DNA of 64,000 nt from NCBI RefSeq assembly GCF_014640255.1, contig NZ_BMGP01000003.1, positions 186,001 to 250,000 of the forward strand, read 5' to 3'. Position numbers and translations under genes: made by a program. A model generated the notes under the pieces. That model did not search any database and was not told where the DNA came from. It saw nothing but the letters and a program-made list of their open reading frames with translations. Of this stretch, positions 23,910 through 33,270 are shown piece after piece. The stretch is from Subtercola lobariae (GTDB taxonomy: Bacteria; Actinomycetota; Actinomycetes; Actinomycetales; Microbacteriaceae). The stretch's first letter is position 1. Each line of letters begins with the position of its first letter.

Positions 23910-25419
23910 CAACAGCACGAGCGGCTGCGTTCTCGAGGTCTTCAGCGGTCACGATGGGTATGGCGCTCGTCACGGCCTCGAGCCCCGAGAGCCTGGCCGG
24001 CGAAAGCAGTTTGGTGACCCGCTCTCGCGTCATCAGATCAGCCTCAACCACCAGGTCGGCGATGTTTCGCCCGGTGAGCAGCGCGGTCTTCGCCAGCGCC
24101 GACGACGCCGAGTAGCCGATGTACGGGGTGAGCGCCGTCACCACTCCCACTGAGGTGGACACGAGCCTGTCGAGCCGATCGATGTTCGCGGTGATGCCGT
24201 CGATGCAGTTGACTCGCAGCGTCAGGCAGCCCTGCGTCATCCACGCGATGCTCTGCAGCAGCGAATGCGCAATCACCGGTTCGAAGGCGTTCAGCTGCAG
24301 TTGCCCGCCCTCGGCAGCCATGGTGACCGTCACATCGGCTCCGGCAACGGAGAACGCAATCTGATTGACCACCTCGGGAATCACCGGGTTCACCTTGCCG
24401 GGCATGATGCTCGACCCGGCCTGACGCGCCGGCAGGTTGATCTCGCCGAAGCCGGCCTGCGGGCCGCTCGAGAGCAGCCGCAGGTCGTTGCAGATCTTGC
24501 TGAGCTTGATGGCCGAACGCTTGAGAATGCCCGAGAGCTGCATGAACACCCCGGCGTCGCTCGTCGCCTCGATAAGGTCGGGCGCGGTCACGTATTCGAA
24601 CCCGGTCAGCTCTCGCAGGTGCCGTCGAACCGCATCGGCATACCGCGGGTCGGCAGTGATTCCGGTGCCGATGGCGGTGGCGCCGAGGTTGATCTCCCAA
24701 AGCAGCGGAACCGTCTCGGCCAGACGCTGATTGTCTTCAGTCAGCGTGGTGGCGAAGCCGTGAAATTCTTGCCCCAGGGTCATGGGCACGGCGTCTTGCA
24801 GCTGCGTACGGCCGATCTTCAGAACGTCGTTGAATTCGACGCCCTTCTTGGCGAACGAATCACGCAGCAGCTCGTGCTCAACAAGCAGCCGCTGCAGCCC
24901 GAAGCAGAGCGCCAGCTTCACCGCCGTGGGGTAGACGTCGTTCGTGCTCTGGCTGCGATTCACATCGTCGAGTGGATGCATCGTGGCGTAGTCGCCCTTC
25001 GGCCGCCCCATCAGCTCCAGCGCCACGTTCGCCAGCACCTCGTTCGCGTTCATGTTGGTCGACGTGCCGGCGCCGCCCTGAATCACGCCCACCACGAACT
25101 GGTCGTGAAACTCGCCGTTACGTACCAGCTGACATGCATCGTCGATGAACCGCGCCTTCTCAGCCGAGATCACCCCGATTTCGGCGTTCGCCCGAGCAGC
25201 CGCCTGCTTCACGATGACCAGCGCGTCGATCAGATCGGGGTAGACCGAAATGGGCCGCCTGCTGATGGGAAAGTTCTCGAGCGCACGGGCGGTGTGGATG
25301 CCCCAGTAGGCGTCACCCGGAATCTCGATCGCTCCCAGCGAATCGGTCTCGGTGCGGGTAGCGATGCGGGTGGTGTCGCTGGCTGATTCTGTCTGTGATG
25401 TTTGCACGAGTGCCGACAT
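23851..25419 (-). CDS. aspA: Aspartate ammonia-lyase
   Basis: 522 residues from ATG 25419. It releases ammonia from aspartate to give fumarate in the cytoplasm. Seen: GGAGTSTNMNANEV, DDVNRSQSTNDVYPTA, KIGRTQLQDAVPMTLGQEF, GTGITADPRY and the superfamily signature GSSIMPGKVNPV with the catalytic Ser loop. The tail of about 50 residues past the usual end is Ala-rich. The 3' end overlaps that of the BrkB gene by 59 bases. It shares its upstream neighbour with the aldehyde dehydrogenase gene, 19 bases away on the same strand. Confidence 0.93.
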   Translation of the reverse strand: MSALVQTSQTESASDTTRIATRTETDSLGAIEIPGDAYWGIHTARALENFPISRRPISVYPDLIDALVIVKQAAARANAEIGVISAEKARFIDDACQLVRNGEFHDQFVVGVIQGGAGTSTNMNANEVLANVALELMGRPKGDYATMHPLDDVNRSQSTNDVYPTAVKLALCFGLQRLLVEHELLRDSFAKKGVEFNDVLKIGRTQLQDAVPMTLGQEFHGFATTLTEDNQRLAETVPLLWEINLGATAIGTGITADPRYADAVRRHLRELTGFEYVTAPDLIEATSDAGVFMQLSGILKRSAIKLSKICNDLRLLSSGPQAGFGEINLPARQAGSSIMPGKVNPVIPEVVNQIAFSVAGADVTVTMAAEGGQLQLNAFEPVIAHSLLQSIAWMTQGCLTLRVNCIDGITANIDRLDRLVSTSVGVVTALTPYIGYSASSALAKTALLTGRNIADLVVEADLMTRERVTKLLSPARLSGLEAVTSAIPIVTAEDLENAAARAVVSSDAEALAAAASDRPVLE

Positions 25420-25438
25420 TACTCGCGGTATCTGCCGG

Positions 25439-26947
25439 TTAGGTGAGCTTTCTGAGGAATCCGCGAATGAACGCATCTTTCTTCTGTGTGAAGGGCGGAT
25501 ACACGAGGTTAAACGTGTCGGGCTTCAAAATCTTGCTCAGCACCGCCTTGTCGTGACTGAACACAGCGACGCTGCGTTCGCCGTGATAAGCGCCCATTCC
25601 GCTGGCGCCCACTCCCCCGAACGGCAGCCCCTGCACGAGCAGGTGCGCGGCCGGAACGCCGAAGGCGAGAGCGCCAGATGAGGTGCCCGTGATGAAGCGC
25701 CGGCGAACGGCCTTCGAGTCGCTGAACACGTAGAGCGCCAACGGCTTGTCACCGGCGTTGATGTAGCGAAGGGCGTCGCCGAGCGAGTCGACGGTGACGA
25801 TAGGCAGAATCGGCCCGAAGATCTCTTGCGCCATGACGGCCGAGTCACGGCTCACATCGTGCAAGATGGTCGGCGCGAGATAGCGGGTTCGGGCATCCGA
25901 ATCGCCCCCGGTCACCACGCTCTCGCCCTCGATCAGCCCGGTGAGTCGTTCGAACTGCGAGTCGTTGATGATGCGGCCGTAGCTGTCACTTGTGGCAGGG
26001 TCGGCTCCGTAGAACTCGGCGATCACCTCGACGAGCAGCGGCTCGAGCGCTGCCGCAACGGCGGGCGTGGCGAGCAGGTAGTCGGGCGCGACGCAGGTTT
26101 GGCCGGCGTTCATGAACTTGCCCCAGGCGATGCGGTGCGCCACCGTTTTCAGGTCGACCGTGTCGTCGACATAGACGGGCGATTTGCCGCCCAGCTCGAG
26201 AGTCACGGGAGTCAGGTTCTCTACCGCGGCCTGCATCACGATGCGCCCGACCCGGCCATTGCCGGTGTAGAAGATGTGGTCGAAGCGCTGCTTCAGCAGC
26301 TCGGTCGTTTCGGGTACGCCACCTTCGACGAGGGCGATCGCTCTGGCGTCGAAGTACCGCGCGAACAGGCGTGCGAACACCGCCGACGTGGCCGGCGCGA
26401 GTTCGCTCGGCTTGGCCACGAGCGCATTGCCGGCGGCAAGAGCCCCGATGACCGGAACGAGCAGCAGCTGCACCGGGTAGTTCCACGGCGCAATGACGAG
26501 CACGACGCCGAGCGGTTCGCGAACCGTCTTCGCGCTCGACGGGGCGATCAAGAGCGGTGTCGCCACGCGCTTCGGCCGCAGCCAGCGCTTGAGATTCGCC
26601 AGCGTGTTCTCAATCTCGGCGAGCACGAAGCCGATTTCGGTCAGTTGCGCCTCAGCGGGGTTCTTCGCGAGGTCGGCGATGAGCGCACCCTCGATCTCGG
26701 GCGTGTTCTCGAGCAGCAGCGCCTTCAAAGCCTTCAGCTGACGGATGCGCCAGCTGTACGGCTTCGTGATGCCAGAGTCGAACGTGGTTCGCAGGCGGGC
26801 CACGGCGGCAGCGATCGACTCGATGCCGCTGTACTGACCGCCGCTATTCTGGTTGCCCTCGGCCTCGCCCGGGCTGGGCTCGCCGGGCGTGTCGCCTGCC
26901 GGCTCACTCGTGCTGATCTTGCTGGTGCTCGAAGCGTCGATGCTCAT
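25439..26947 (-). CDS. Class 3-like aldehyde dehydrogenase (coniferyl-aldehyde dehydrogenase type)
   Basis: 502 residues from ATG 26947. It oxidises an aldehyde with NAD(P). Seen: VVLVIAPWNYPVQLLL (the Asn of PWN), TLELGGKSPVYVDDTVD (catalytic Glu), FMNAGQTCVAPDYLL (catalytic Cys), EIFGPILPIV and the class 3-typical C-terminal LPFGGVGASGMGAYHGERSVAVFSHDKAVLSK. The N-terminus (about 45 residues) is Ser/Gly/Glu-rich and disordered. A TACGAT 6 nt before the ATG and no ribosome binding site suggest a leaderless mRNA, which also argues against longer upstream starts. The aldehyde is unknown. Confidence 0.92.
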   Translation of the reverse strand: MSIDASSTSKISTSEPAGDTPGEPSPGEAEGNQNSGGQYSGIESIAAAVARLRTTFDSGITKPYSWRIRQLKALKALLLENTPEIEGALIADLAKNPAEAQLTEIGFVLAEIENTLANLKRWLRPKRVATPLLIAPSSAKTVREPLGVVLVIAPWNYPVQLLLVPVIGALAAGNALVAKPSELAPATSAVFARLFARYFDARAIALVEGGVPETTELLKQRFDHIFYTGNGRVGRIVMQAAVENLTPVTLELGGKSPVYVDDTVDLKTVAHRIAWGKFMNAGQTCVAPDYLLATPAVAAALEPLLVEVIAEFYGADPATSDSYGRIINDSQFERLTGLIEGESVVTGGDSDARTRYLAPTILHDVSRDSAVMAQEIFGPILPIVTVDSLGDALRYINAGDKPLALYVFSDSKAVRRRFITGTSSGALAFGVPAAHLLVQGLPFGGVGASGMGAYHGERSVAVFSHDKAVLSKILKPDTFNLVYPPFTQKKDAFIRGFLRKLT

Positions 26948-26953
26948 GGCCCA

Positions 26954-26959
26954 ATCGTA
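26954..26959 (-). promoter_or_regulatory. -10 box TACGAT of the class 3 aldehyde dehydrogenase gene
   Basis: TACGAT on the minus strand, 6 nt before ATG 26947. It falls in the short gap after the carboxylesterase stop, so the two genes need not be one transcript. Confidence 0.5.
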
Positions 26960-26976
26960 GGCCGGTGCGCCTCCAC

Positions 26977-28479
26977 TCAGGCGGTCGTGCGCCGATTCCG
27001 TCGACGTTTGAGCGAGAAATTCGGGTTCGAGATCTCGCTCACCCGGCCGGTGCGCGCAAAGCCTGCCCAGGTGCGCCGCAGAACCCGCCCGAACCGATCG
27101 AGATCTGCCCACTTCACCCCGCCGAGCATGGGTGAACCGCGCCAGTACTCTTCGTCGGCCCAGAAGAACGGTAACTCGATACAGTGGCAGGCACCCCATT
27201 GGGTACCGGCCGGTCGCCAGTCGAAACGATAGGTGTACACCTCGGCGCCTGCTGCGTCGAGCTCGGCGGCCAAGCGAAGCGACGGGGTACCGAACCCGCG
27301 CATGGTCAGCGCGTAGGTCACCGGTTCGGTGAGCGGCCGCAGGGCACGGGATGCCTGGGCCACCCTCAAAGCTTTCACGGCATCGATGAAAGGGCTGAAG
27401 TCGTCGCGGTTGTAGCCGATGATGGCTTCGATCTGCGGCGCGCGGCGGGCGAGACGCTCGGCCCGCTCACTCGCGGGCGCGATGGGCCAGACTCCCGGGG
27501 TGGGTGCGTAGGGCATCCCCGACGTCAATCGATCGCCGTCGAGCCCCTTCATGGCGGCGACCTGAGCGTGCAACATGTCGAGAACGGGGGCGATGCGCGG
27601 GTCGGCCGCGCGGTCGTTTCGGCCGAGTGCGGCGACGAAGTTCGCGCTCAGCTGCGGCGCAAGCTTTTCACGCCCCACGTTCAGCCCGAGCGGCGGGCTC
27701 TGCAGAATGACCCGGTGGTACAGGTCGTCGGCTTCGGGAACAGCCAGCAGATGAGCAATGGCGTCGGCCCCGGCCGACTGGCCGAACAGCGTGATGTTCT
27801 CGGGGTCTCCCCCGAAACTCGCGATGTTGTTCTTCACCCATTCGAGTGCCGTGAGCTGATCGTGCATACCGAGGTTCGCCGGCGCAACACCCTCAATGGG
27901 TAGAAACCCGAAGACGCCGAGCCGGTAGTTGATTCCCACCACGATGACGTCGCCGTCGGCGGCGATGCGCGAGGGGTCATAGATCTGGCCACCACCGGCG
28001 CCGTTCACGTAGGCGCCGCCGTGAATCCACACCATCACCGGTCGCGGCGTCTCGGAAGCAGCCGCCGGCTTGGTGATGTTCAGAAAGAAGCAGTCTTCGT
28101 TCATCGGCGGAATGCGCTTCGGCAGCGCCAGCAGACTCAGGCCGAATTTGGGCTGCGGGCACATCGGGCCGTCGCCCAGGGCTTCGTGCACGCCGCTCCA
28201 GGCCTCGACCGGCGTCGGTGCCTCGAAGCGTGCCGCGGTCGCGTACCGAATGCCCCGAAAGCGCTGCAACTCGCCCTCGATCGATCCGCGCAGAGTGCCG
28301 AGCGGCGTCTCGACGTCGACGGTCGGCGCGTCAGCCGGCGCGCGCTGAAAGCCGGGATCGACGGACTGGTCGGGCAGCACGATCTGCTCGGGCACCACAG
28401 TCGTCTGCTCGGGCTGCGTGGGCACCTCAGCCTCGTTGACCTGTTCGGGCACCACGCTCGTGTCTTCCTGCTCCATCAC
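26977..28479 (-). CDS. Carboxylesterase/lipase family protein (type B)
   Basis: 500 residues. An unusual N-terminal extension of about 50 residues carries a repeated pattern (VVPEQV, TVVPEQI, VLPDQS) before the enzyme core starts at VDVETPLGTLRG. Core motifs: FRGIRYA, NEDCFFLNI, VMVWIHGGAYVNG (oxyanion hole), ITLFGQSAGADA (nucleophile Ser) and GACHCIELPFFW (catalytic His). It hydrolyses carboxyl esters of unknown identity. GGAGG lies close before the ATG, so translation is leadered. No signal peptide is seen, so it acts in the cytoplasm. Confidence 0.92.
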   Translation of the reverse strand: MMEQEDTSVVPEQVNEAEVPTQPEQTTVVPEQIVLPDQSVDPGFQRAPADAPTVDVETPLGTLRGSIEGELQRFRGIRYATAARFEAPTPVEAWSGVHEALGDGPMCPQPKFGLSLLALPKRIPPMNEDCFFLNITKPAAASETPRPVMVWIHGGAYVNGAGGGQIYDPSRIAADGDVIVVGINYRLGVFGFLPIEGVAPANLGMHDQLTALEWVKNNIASFGGDPENITLFGQSAGADAIAHLLAVPEADDLYHRVILQSPPLGLNVGREKLAPQLSANFVAALGRNDRAADPRIAPVLDMLHAQVAAMKGLDGDRLTSGMPYAPTPGVWPIAPASERAERLARRAPQIEAIIGYNRDDFSPFIDAVKALRVAQASRALRPLTEPVTYALTMRGFGTPSLRLAAELDAAGAEVYTYRFDWRPAGTQWGACHCIELPFFWADEEYWRGSPMLGGVKWADLDRFGRVLRRTWAGFARTGRVSEISNPNFSLKRRRNRRTTA

Positions 28480-28536
28480 GACCTCCTGATCTACCGCGCC
28501 GAGCTACAGCGCCGAGTTACAGCGCTGCGCTGTGGG

Positions 28537-28731
28537 CTACCGCCCCGCCAGCACGTCTTCCAGCGTACGAGGTTCGTGACCGGTCACGAGTCTCACGTCG
28601 CCGCTCATGGCGACCAGTTCGCCATCTCTGATGCCGGTGTAGGCGCTCACCCAGGCATCAACCATGAGGCCGGGGCGTTGCAGTGCGCCCGATGCCGATT
28701 GGTTGCCCCCGCCTCGATAGTCACAGCGCGC
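28537..28731 (-). pseudogene. C-terminal remnant of an NmrA-like NAD(P)-binding protein
   Basis: 64 sense codons ending in TAG at 28537-28539, starting directly after the stop of the Gfo/Idh/MocA gene with no start codon of its own except internal Met. The reading frame gives DYRGGGNQSASGALQRPGLM, then WVSAYTGIRDGELVAMSGDV and VTGHEPRTLEDVLAGR. These match the C-terminal end of NmrA/QOR2-type oxidoreductases, where a Y-x-x-I-R/A-x-G-E region is followed by T-G-x-x-P-x-T-L. The N-terminal Rossmann part is absent. It is probably what is left after a deletion that brought the Gfo/Idh/MocA gene next to it. Confidence 0.6.
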
Positions 28732-29790
28732 CTAACTCTTCTGGTGAATCTGTTCGATGATCGACAGCGTCTCGAGCGAACTTCGGGGGTCGACCGGCAG
28801 CGCTGAGCCCGTCGTGAGCGCGTCGCCGAGAATGCGGTAGAAGCCCGCGTAGTCGCCACGTTCGGTGGGTCGCTTGTCGAGGGAGCCGTCGACGCCGAGC
28901 ACACCCCACGTCGACTCCGGCTCGACACCGAAATTCGCGTCGCTCGGTTTGGCGCCCGAGCGAAGGGCATCTTCTTGGCCGTCAAGACCCCACTTCGTGT
29001 AGGCCCCCGCCTGGCCGAGCACGTGAAAGCGAGCGCCGCGCTGGGCCGCGAGCGAGTTCATCGAGAGGTGGCTGCTGACGCCGGAGACGTGCTGCAAAGC
29101 GACGAAGGCGTCATCTTCTGCCCCCGCGCCTGCGAGCCTCGTCGACACCTCGGAATACACCTGATCGACCGGCCCGAACAGTTGCAGCGCTTGGTCGATG
29201 AGGTGCGAACCGAGATCGAACAGAATGCCGCCGCCGTCAGCCACACTGGCGCTTTTCTTCCAGTCGCGACCGCCCTGCGGCTTCCACCACTCGAACCGCG
29301 ACTCGAAGCGGTACACGTCGCCGAGTGCGCCCTCGTCGAGCAGGGTGCGCAGGGTGAGAAAGTCGCCGTCCCACCGCCTGTTCTGAAACACGGTGAGAGC
29401 GACGCCGAGTTCTTCGGACCGTTCGATGAGTTCGGTCGCCTGGTCGACGGTCGCGGCGAACGGCTTGTCGACCACCACCGAGAGCCCGGCGTTGATGGCG
29501 GCCAGCGCGAGCGGATAATGCGTGGCCGGCGGCGAACCGAGAACGACGAGGTCGAGGTCGTCGGCTCGCTCGAAGAATTCGGCGGTCGATGCGATGATGC
29601 GGGCATCCGGATACGCGGCCTGAGCTGCCGCCTGGCGTTCGGCATTGCCCGTCACAATGGCGTCGAGCGCGAATCTCGAATCGGCGGCCACGAACGGTGC
29701 GTGAAAAACGCTGCCCGCAAGCCCGAAACCGATGACGCCCGTGCGAATGGGGGCCGTGAACACGCTGGTCGAACTGGCGGTGCTTGTCAT
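28732..29790 (-). CDS. Gfo/Idh/MocA family oxidoreductase
   Basis: 352 residues from ATG 29790. The N-terminal Rossmann motif is TGVIGFGLAGSVFHAPF (residues 17-33), then VVLGSPPATHYPLALAAINAG and VVDKPFAAT with the conserved EKP/DKP Lys; the C-terminal sheet starts at FQNRRWDGDFLTLRTLL. These NAD(P) enzymes oxidise or reduce sugars and polyols; the substrate is not clear. A TAGGGT 7 nt before the ATG indicates a leaderless start. Its 3' end adjoins the NmrA-like remnant. Confidence 0.9.
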   Translation of the reverse strand: MTSTASSTSVFTAPIRTGVIGFGLAGSVFHAPFVAADSRFALDAIVTGNAERQAAAQAAYPDARIIASTAEFFERADDLDLVVLGSPPATHYPLALAAINAGLSVVVDKPFAATVDQATELIERSEELGVALTVFQNRRWDGDFLTLRTLLDEGALGDVYRFESRFEWWKPQGGRDWKKSASVADGGGILFDLGSHLIDQALQLFGPVDQVYSEVSTRLAGAGAEDDAFVALQHVSGVSSHLSMNSLAAQRGARFHVLGQAGAYTKWGLDGQEDALRSGAKPSDANFGVEPESTWGVLGVDGSLDKRPTERGDYAGFYRILGDALTTGSALPVDPRSSLETLSIIEQIHQKS

Positions 29791-29797
29791 GCAGCCC

Positions 29798-29803
29798 ACC
29801 CTA
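29798..29803 (-). promoter_or_regulatory. -10 box TAGGGT of the Gfo/Idh/MocA gene
   Basis: TAGGGT on the minus strand, 7 nt before ATG 29790, with no ribosome binding site. Confidence 0.55.
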
Positions 29804-29910
29804 GCGAGTCGGGCGTTGCGGGCGTCAGGCGAATGTCGGGAGAACACTGAGCACCGAGGTTTCTGAACGCTTCTCGGAATTTTTTCAGGTGCTTCGCAGT
29901 TGGCAACCAA

Positions 29911-31410
29911 GTGAATCAGACGACACCGAACACCGATGCCCCTGGCATTCTCACCGCGCGCGAACGCAAGAGGCTCACGAAGCCCGAGAACGAACGCGCC
30001 ATCATCTTCACGCTGGCCTTCACCGGCCTCATCGCGTCGTTCATGCAGACACTCGTCACGCCGATCGTGCCCGAACTGCCGACGCTGCTGAACACGTCAG
30101 CCTCGAATGCGACCTGGGTGCTCACCGCGACGTTGCTCGCTGCGGCCATCATCACCCCCATCGCCGGGCGGCTCGGCGACATGTTCGGCAAGCGCCGCAT
30201 CGCCCTGCTGCTGCTCGTTCTGCTGTTCGCCGGCTCGATCATCGCAGCTCTCTCGAGCGACGTGATCATCATGATCGTCGGCCGTGTGCTGCAGGGCGCG
30301 GGCCTCGGCGTGATCGCGCTCGGGGTGAGCATTCTGCGCGACGTGCTGCACCCGAAGCGCCTCGGCGGCGCGGTGGCCCTGGTCAGCGCGACCCTCGGCA
30401 TCGGTGCCGCAGTAGGCCTGCCCATCTCGGCTCTCATCGCTCAGAACTTCGACTGGCACGTGCTGTTCTGGCTCTCGAGCCTGCTCGCTGTCATCGCCAT
30501 CGTGCTCGTGTACACCCTCGTGCCGGTCAGCACGCTGCGCACCGGCGGCTCCTTCGACTTCATCGGCGCAGTGGGCTTCGCCATCGGCCTCGTGGGCATT
30601 CTGCTCGCCATCTCGAAGGGCGGCGAATGGGGCTGGGGCAGCCCTGTCACGCTCGGGATGCTCGGCGGCGGCGTTCTCGTTCTGCTGGTCTGGGGCGTGT
30701 TCGAACTCCGCACCACCAGCCCGCTGATCGACCTGCGCATTGCGGCCCGGCGCCCGGTGCTCATGACGAACCTCGCCTCCATCACCGTGGGATTCGGCTT
30801 CTTCGCGACCGCCGCAGTGCTGCCGCAGCTGCTCGAAGCGCCGACCACGACGGGTGTGGGCCTCGGCCAGACCCTGCTGGTGTCAAGCCTCTGCCTCATG
30901 CCGAGCGGACTGGTGATGTTCTTCATCGCTCCGGTCGCGGCTCGGTTGAGCGCTGCGCGAGGCCCTCGAATCAGTCTCGTGCTCGGCGGCGTGATCATCT
31001 TTCTGGGGTACGCCCTCGCCATCGGGCTGATGACCCAGGTCTGGCACGCGGTGTTGATAGCCACTGCCGTGGGCCTCGGCGTGGGTTTCGCCTACGCCGC
31101 CATGCCTACCCTCATCATGCGCTCGGTTCCGGCCACCGAAACGGCCGCCGCCAACGGTTTGAACTCGGTGATGCGCAGCCTCGGCTCTACCGTTGCTGCA
31201 GCCGTTCTCGGGCTCATACTGGCGTCGAATGCGGTCGTCAGCGACGGCCGCGCCATTCCCAGCGCGGGCGCGTTTCAGCTCTGCTTCGCAGTCGCCGGCG
31301 CCGTCGCGTTAGCCGGAGTGGTGGCAGCGTTCTTCATTCCGAAGCGCGAACCCGCCTACCAGACGGCCAGCATTCCGGTGGTTGCCGCGAAAGAGCCCGC
31401 GCTGCCCTGA
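29911..31410 (+). CDS. MFS drug exporter, DHA2 (EmrB/QacA) type
   Basis: 499 residues and 14 predicted helices. Seen: helix-1/2 region AFTGLIASFMQTLVTPIVPELP, the loop motif GRLGDMFGKRR (MFS motif A) and GRVLQGAGLGVIALGVSILRD (motif B/C region with the DHA2 pattern). It would pump out hydrophobic or cationic compounds using the proton gradient. The GTG start has no clear ribosome binding site. The gene's last codons and stop lie in the first unit of an 18-bp repeat that continues past the stop. Confidence 0.9.
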   Translation: MNQTTPNTDAPGILTARERKRLTKPENERAIIFTLAFTGLIASFMQTLVTPIVPELPTLLNTSASNATWVLTATLLAAAIITPIAGRLGDMFGKRRIALLLLVLLFAGSIIAALSSDVIIMIVGRVLQGAGLGVIALGVSILRDVLHPKRLGGAVALVSATLGIGAAVGLPISALIAQNFDWHVLFWLSSLLAVIAIVLVYTLVPVSTLRTGGSFDFIGAVGFAIGLVGILLAISKGGEWGWGSPVTLGMLGGGVLVLLVWGVFELRTTSPLIDLRIAARRPVLMTNLASITVGFGFFATAAVLPQLLEAPTTTGVGLGQTLLVSSLCLMPSGLVMFFIAPVAARLSAARGPRISLVLGGVIIFLGYALAIGLMTQVWHAVLIATAVGLGVGFAYAAMPTLIMRSVPATETAAANGLNSVMRSLGSTVAAAVLGLILASNAVVSDGRAIPSAGAFQLCFAVAGAVALAGVVAAFFIPKREPAYQTASIPVVAAKEPALP

Positions 31411-31482
31411 GTTCCCGTGCTGCTCTGAAAGCCCGCGCTGCCCTGAGAGTCCGCACCGCCTTGCGTGCCCGCGCTGCGCTGA
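31393..31482. repeat. Five 18-bp tandem repeats across the end of the MFS gene
   Basis: Units at 31393, 31411, 31429, 31447 and 31465 follow the pattern NNGCCCGCGCTGCCCTGA. Unit 1 ends with the stop codon (31408-31410), and most later units also end in tga in the same frame. The array is thus an expansion of the gene's own last six codons beyond its stop. Confidence 0.85.
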
Positions 31483-31527
31483 GCAAAGTGCTAGTTCAGC
31501 CTGCCCTTTTCCGTAAGGTGAGAACCT

Positions 31528-33270
31528 ATGGATACTGCTGAACTGCTGCTCATCTTGGCAGGTTCGCTGGCGGTCAGCGCGTTCGCTCGCTGGCGCGGCT
31601 GGCCGGCGCCGTTGCTCGTAGTGGCGGTTGCTCTCGCGGTGTCGTTCATTCCGGGTGTGCCCGCGGTGACCATCGACTCCGAAGTCATTCTCACGGTCAT
31701 CTTGCCGCCCCTGCTGTATTCGGCGTCGCTCGATGTCTCGTTTCAGAATTTCAGAGAGAGCGCTCGGCAGATCAGGCGGCTCGGCATCGGGCTCGTCATC
31801 GTCACCGCGCTGGTGGTGGGCGGCATCGCCTATCTGCTTGTTCCGTCGCTCACCCTGCCCGGGGCCCTGCTGCTCGGCGCCATCGTCTCTCCACCCGACG
31901 CGGTCTCTGCTGCCGCCATCGGCCGCCGACTCGGGCTGCCTCGGCGGGTGATGACCGTGCTCTCGGGCGAAAGTCTCATCAACGATGCGGCGTCACTGAC
32001 GCTCTTCAAGGTGTTCATCGCCGTAATCGGCGGCGAGATGCTCAGTGTCGGCGGGGTGCTCTGGCTCTTCGCCGTGACCATCGTGGTGGGTGTCGCCGTG
32101 GGCCTCGTCATCGGGCTGGTCGTGCAGTTCATCCGGATGCACGTGCGCGACTCCCTGGTCGGCACGACTCTCGGCTTGCTTGTGCCCTTCGGCGCGTACG
32201 CCGCGGGTGAGGCGCTACACGGCTCCGGCGTGCTGGCAGTGGTAGCCGCCGGGCTCTACCTCGGCTACAACTCGCCGCGAACCGGCTATCAAACCCGTCT
32301 GCAAGAACGGCCGGTCTGGGCATCTATCGATCTTCTGCTCGAAGGGTTCGTGTTCGCGCTGATCGGTTTGCAGGTCAACGACATCGCGCATGACGTGGCC
32401 ACCAGCTCCCTGGGGCTCGGCCCCTCGCTGGCACTGGCCGCCGCCGTTCTCGTGGTGGTGATTCTGGTCAGGCCCATCTACGTGTTCGCGGCGTACTACC
32501 GCAACCGCGGCTGGTGGTCATTTCGCGAAAAGGTGCCCCTGATTAGGCGCTTTCGCCCTCGGCCAGAACCCGAGCTCAACTGGCGCGAACTCACTGTCAT
32601 CTCGTGGACAGGCATGCGCGGTGTGGTGACGTTGGCGGCCGCCGCCGCGGTACCGGCCATGACCGCGCAGGGCCCGGTGGCCGAGCGCGACACCATCACG
32701 CTGGTCGCCTTCACGGTAACGGTGGGCACGCTGCTGCTGCAGGGCCTCAGCCTGCCCACGGTGATTCGCCGGCTCGGCGTCATCGACACCGGTCAAGCCG
32801 AACGCGACACCGAAGACGAGGTGCGCGTGTTCGAGCGCAGCATTCGGGAGACGAGCGACTACATCGACCAGCGCCACGACGAATGGGCCGAGAAGTACGG
32901 CGCCGACAAGCTCGATCGCTCGATCGATATTCTGAAGAACCAGTACGCCAGGCAAGTGGCGGTGCTGCTCGAAGAGAACGACCTCGACGAGTCAGACCTC
33001 GAGGCACCCACCCTCGACGAGACCATCGACACGGCAGTGGTGCGCGAACCCCGGCTCTCGGGCGCCCAGCTCAGAGAATTGCGTGGCGAACTGCTCGATC
33101 ACCGCCGCCAGATCGCCCTGCGCCAAAGAAATGCCGGCGAACTCGACGAAGAGGTCATGCGCAGCGTTCTACGGGGAATCGACGCCGAACAACTCGCCCT
33201 CGACACCTCGACCTTCAGCCGTGCGCGCCCAGACGACGAGACTCTGGCAGAGAATGGCAGTAATGACTGA
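31528..33270 (+). CDS. Na+/H+ antiporter, CPA1 family
   Basis: 580 residues. About twelve membrane helices fill the first 420 residues; key signatures are FIPGVPAVTIDSEVILTVILPPLLYSASL, GAIVSPPDAVSAAAIGRRLGLP (the ion-binding PPD) and LSGESLINDAASLTLFK (the ND pair), quoted by their core letters. The cytoplasmic tail of about 160 residues is charged and helical (ERDTEDEVRVFERSIRE). It exchanges Na+ (or K+) for H+ in pH and salt balance. AAGGTGAG lies shortly before the ATG. Its end overlaps the next gene's start. Confidence 0.92.
   Translation: MDTAELLLILAGSLAVSAFARWRGWPAPLLVVAVALAVSFIPGVPAVTIDSEVILTVILPPLLYSASLDVSFQNFRESARQIRRLGIGLVIVTALVVGGIAYLLVPSLTLPGALLLGAIVSPPDAVSAAAIGRRLGLPRRVMTVLSGESLINDAASLTLFKVFIAVIGGEMLSVGGVLWLFAVTIVVGVAVGLVIGLVVQFIRMHVRDSLVGTTLGLLVPFGAYAAGEALHGSGVLAVVAAGLYLGYNSPRTGYQTRLQERPVWASIDLLLEGFVFALIGLQVNDIAHDVATSSLGLGPSLALAAAVLVVVILVRPIYVFAAYYRNRGWWSFREKVPLIRRFRPRPEPELNWRELTVISWTGMRGVVTLAAAAAVPAMTAQGPVAERDTITLVAFTVTVGTLLLQGLSLPTVIRRLGVIDTGQAERDTEDEVRVFERSIRETSDYIDQRHDEWAEKYGADKLDRSIDILKNQYARQVAVLLEENDLDESDLEAPTLDETIDTAVVREPRLSGAQLRELRGELLDHRRQIALRQRNAGELDEEVMRSVLRGIDAEQLALDTSTFSRARPDDETLAENGSND

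Noticed and set aside
24265-25386. Plus-strand open frame opposite aspA
   Set aside because: Shadow frame; aspartase signatures are on the minus strand.
29889-31541. Open frame of 550 codons over the DHA2 exporter on the same strand
   Set aside because: Low-complexity Arg/His-rich shadow in another frame; the exporter frame has 14 membrane helices.
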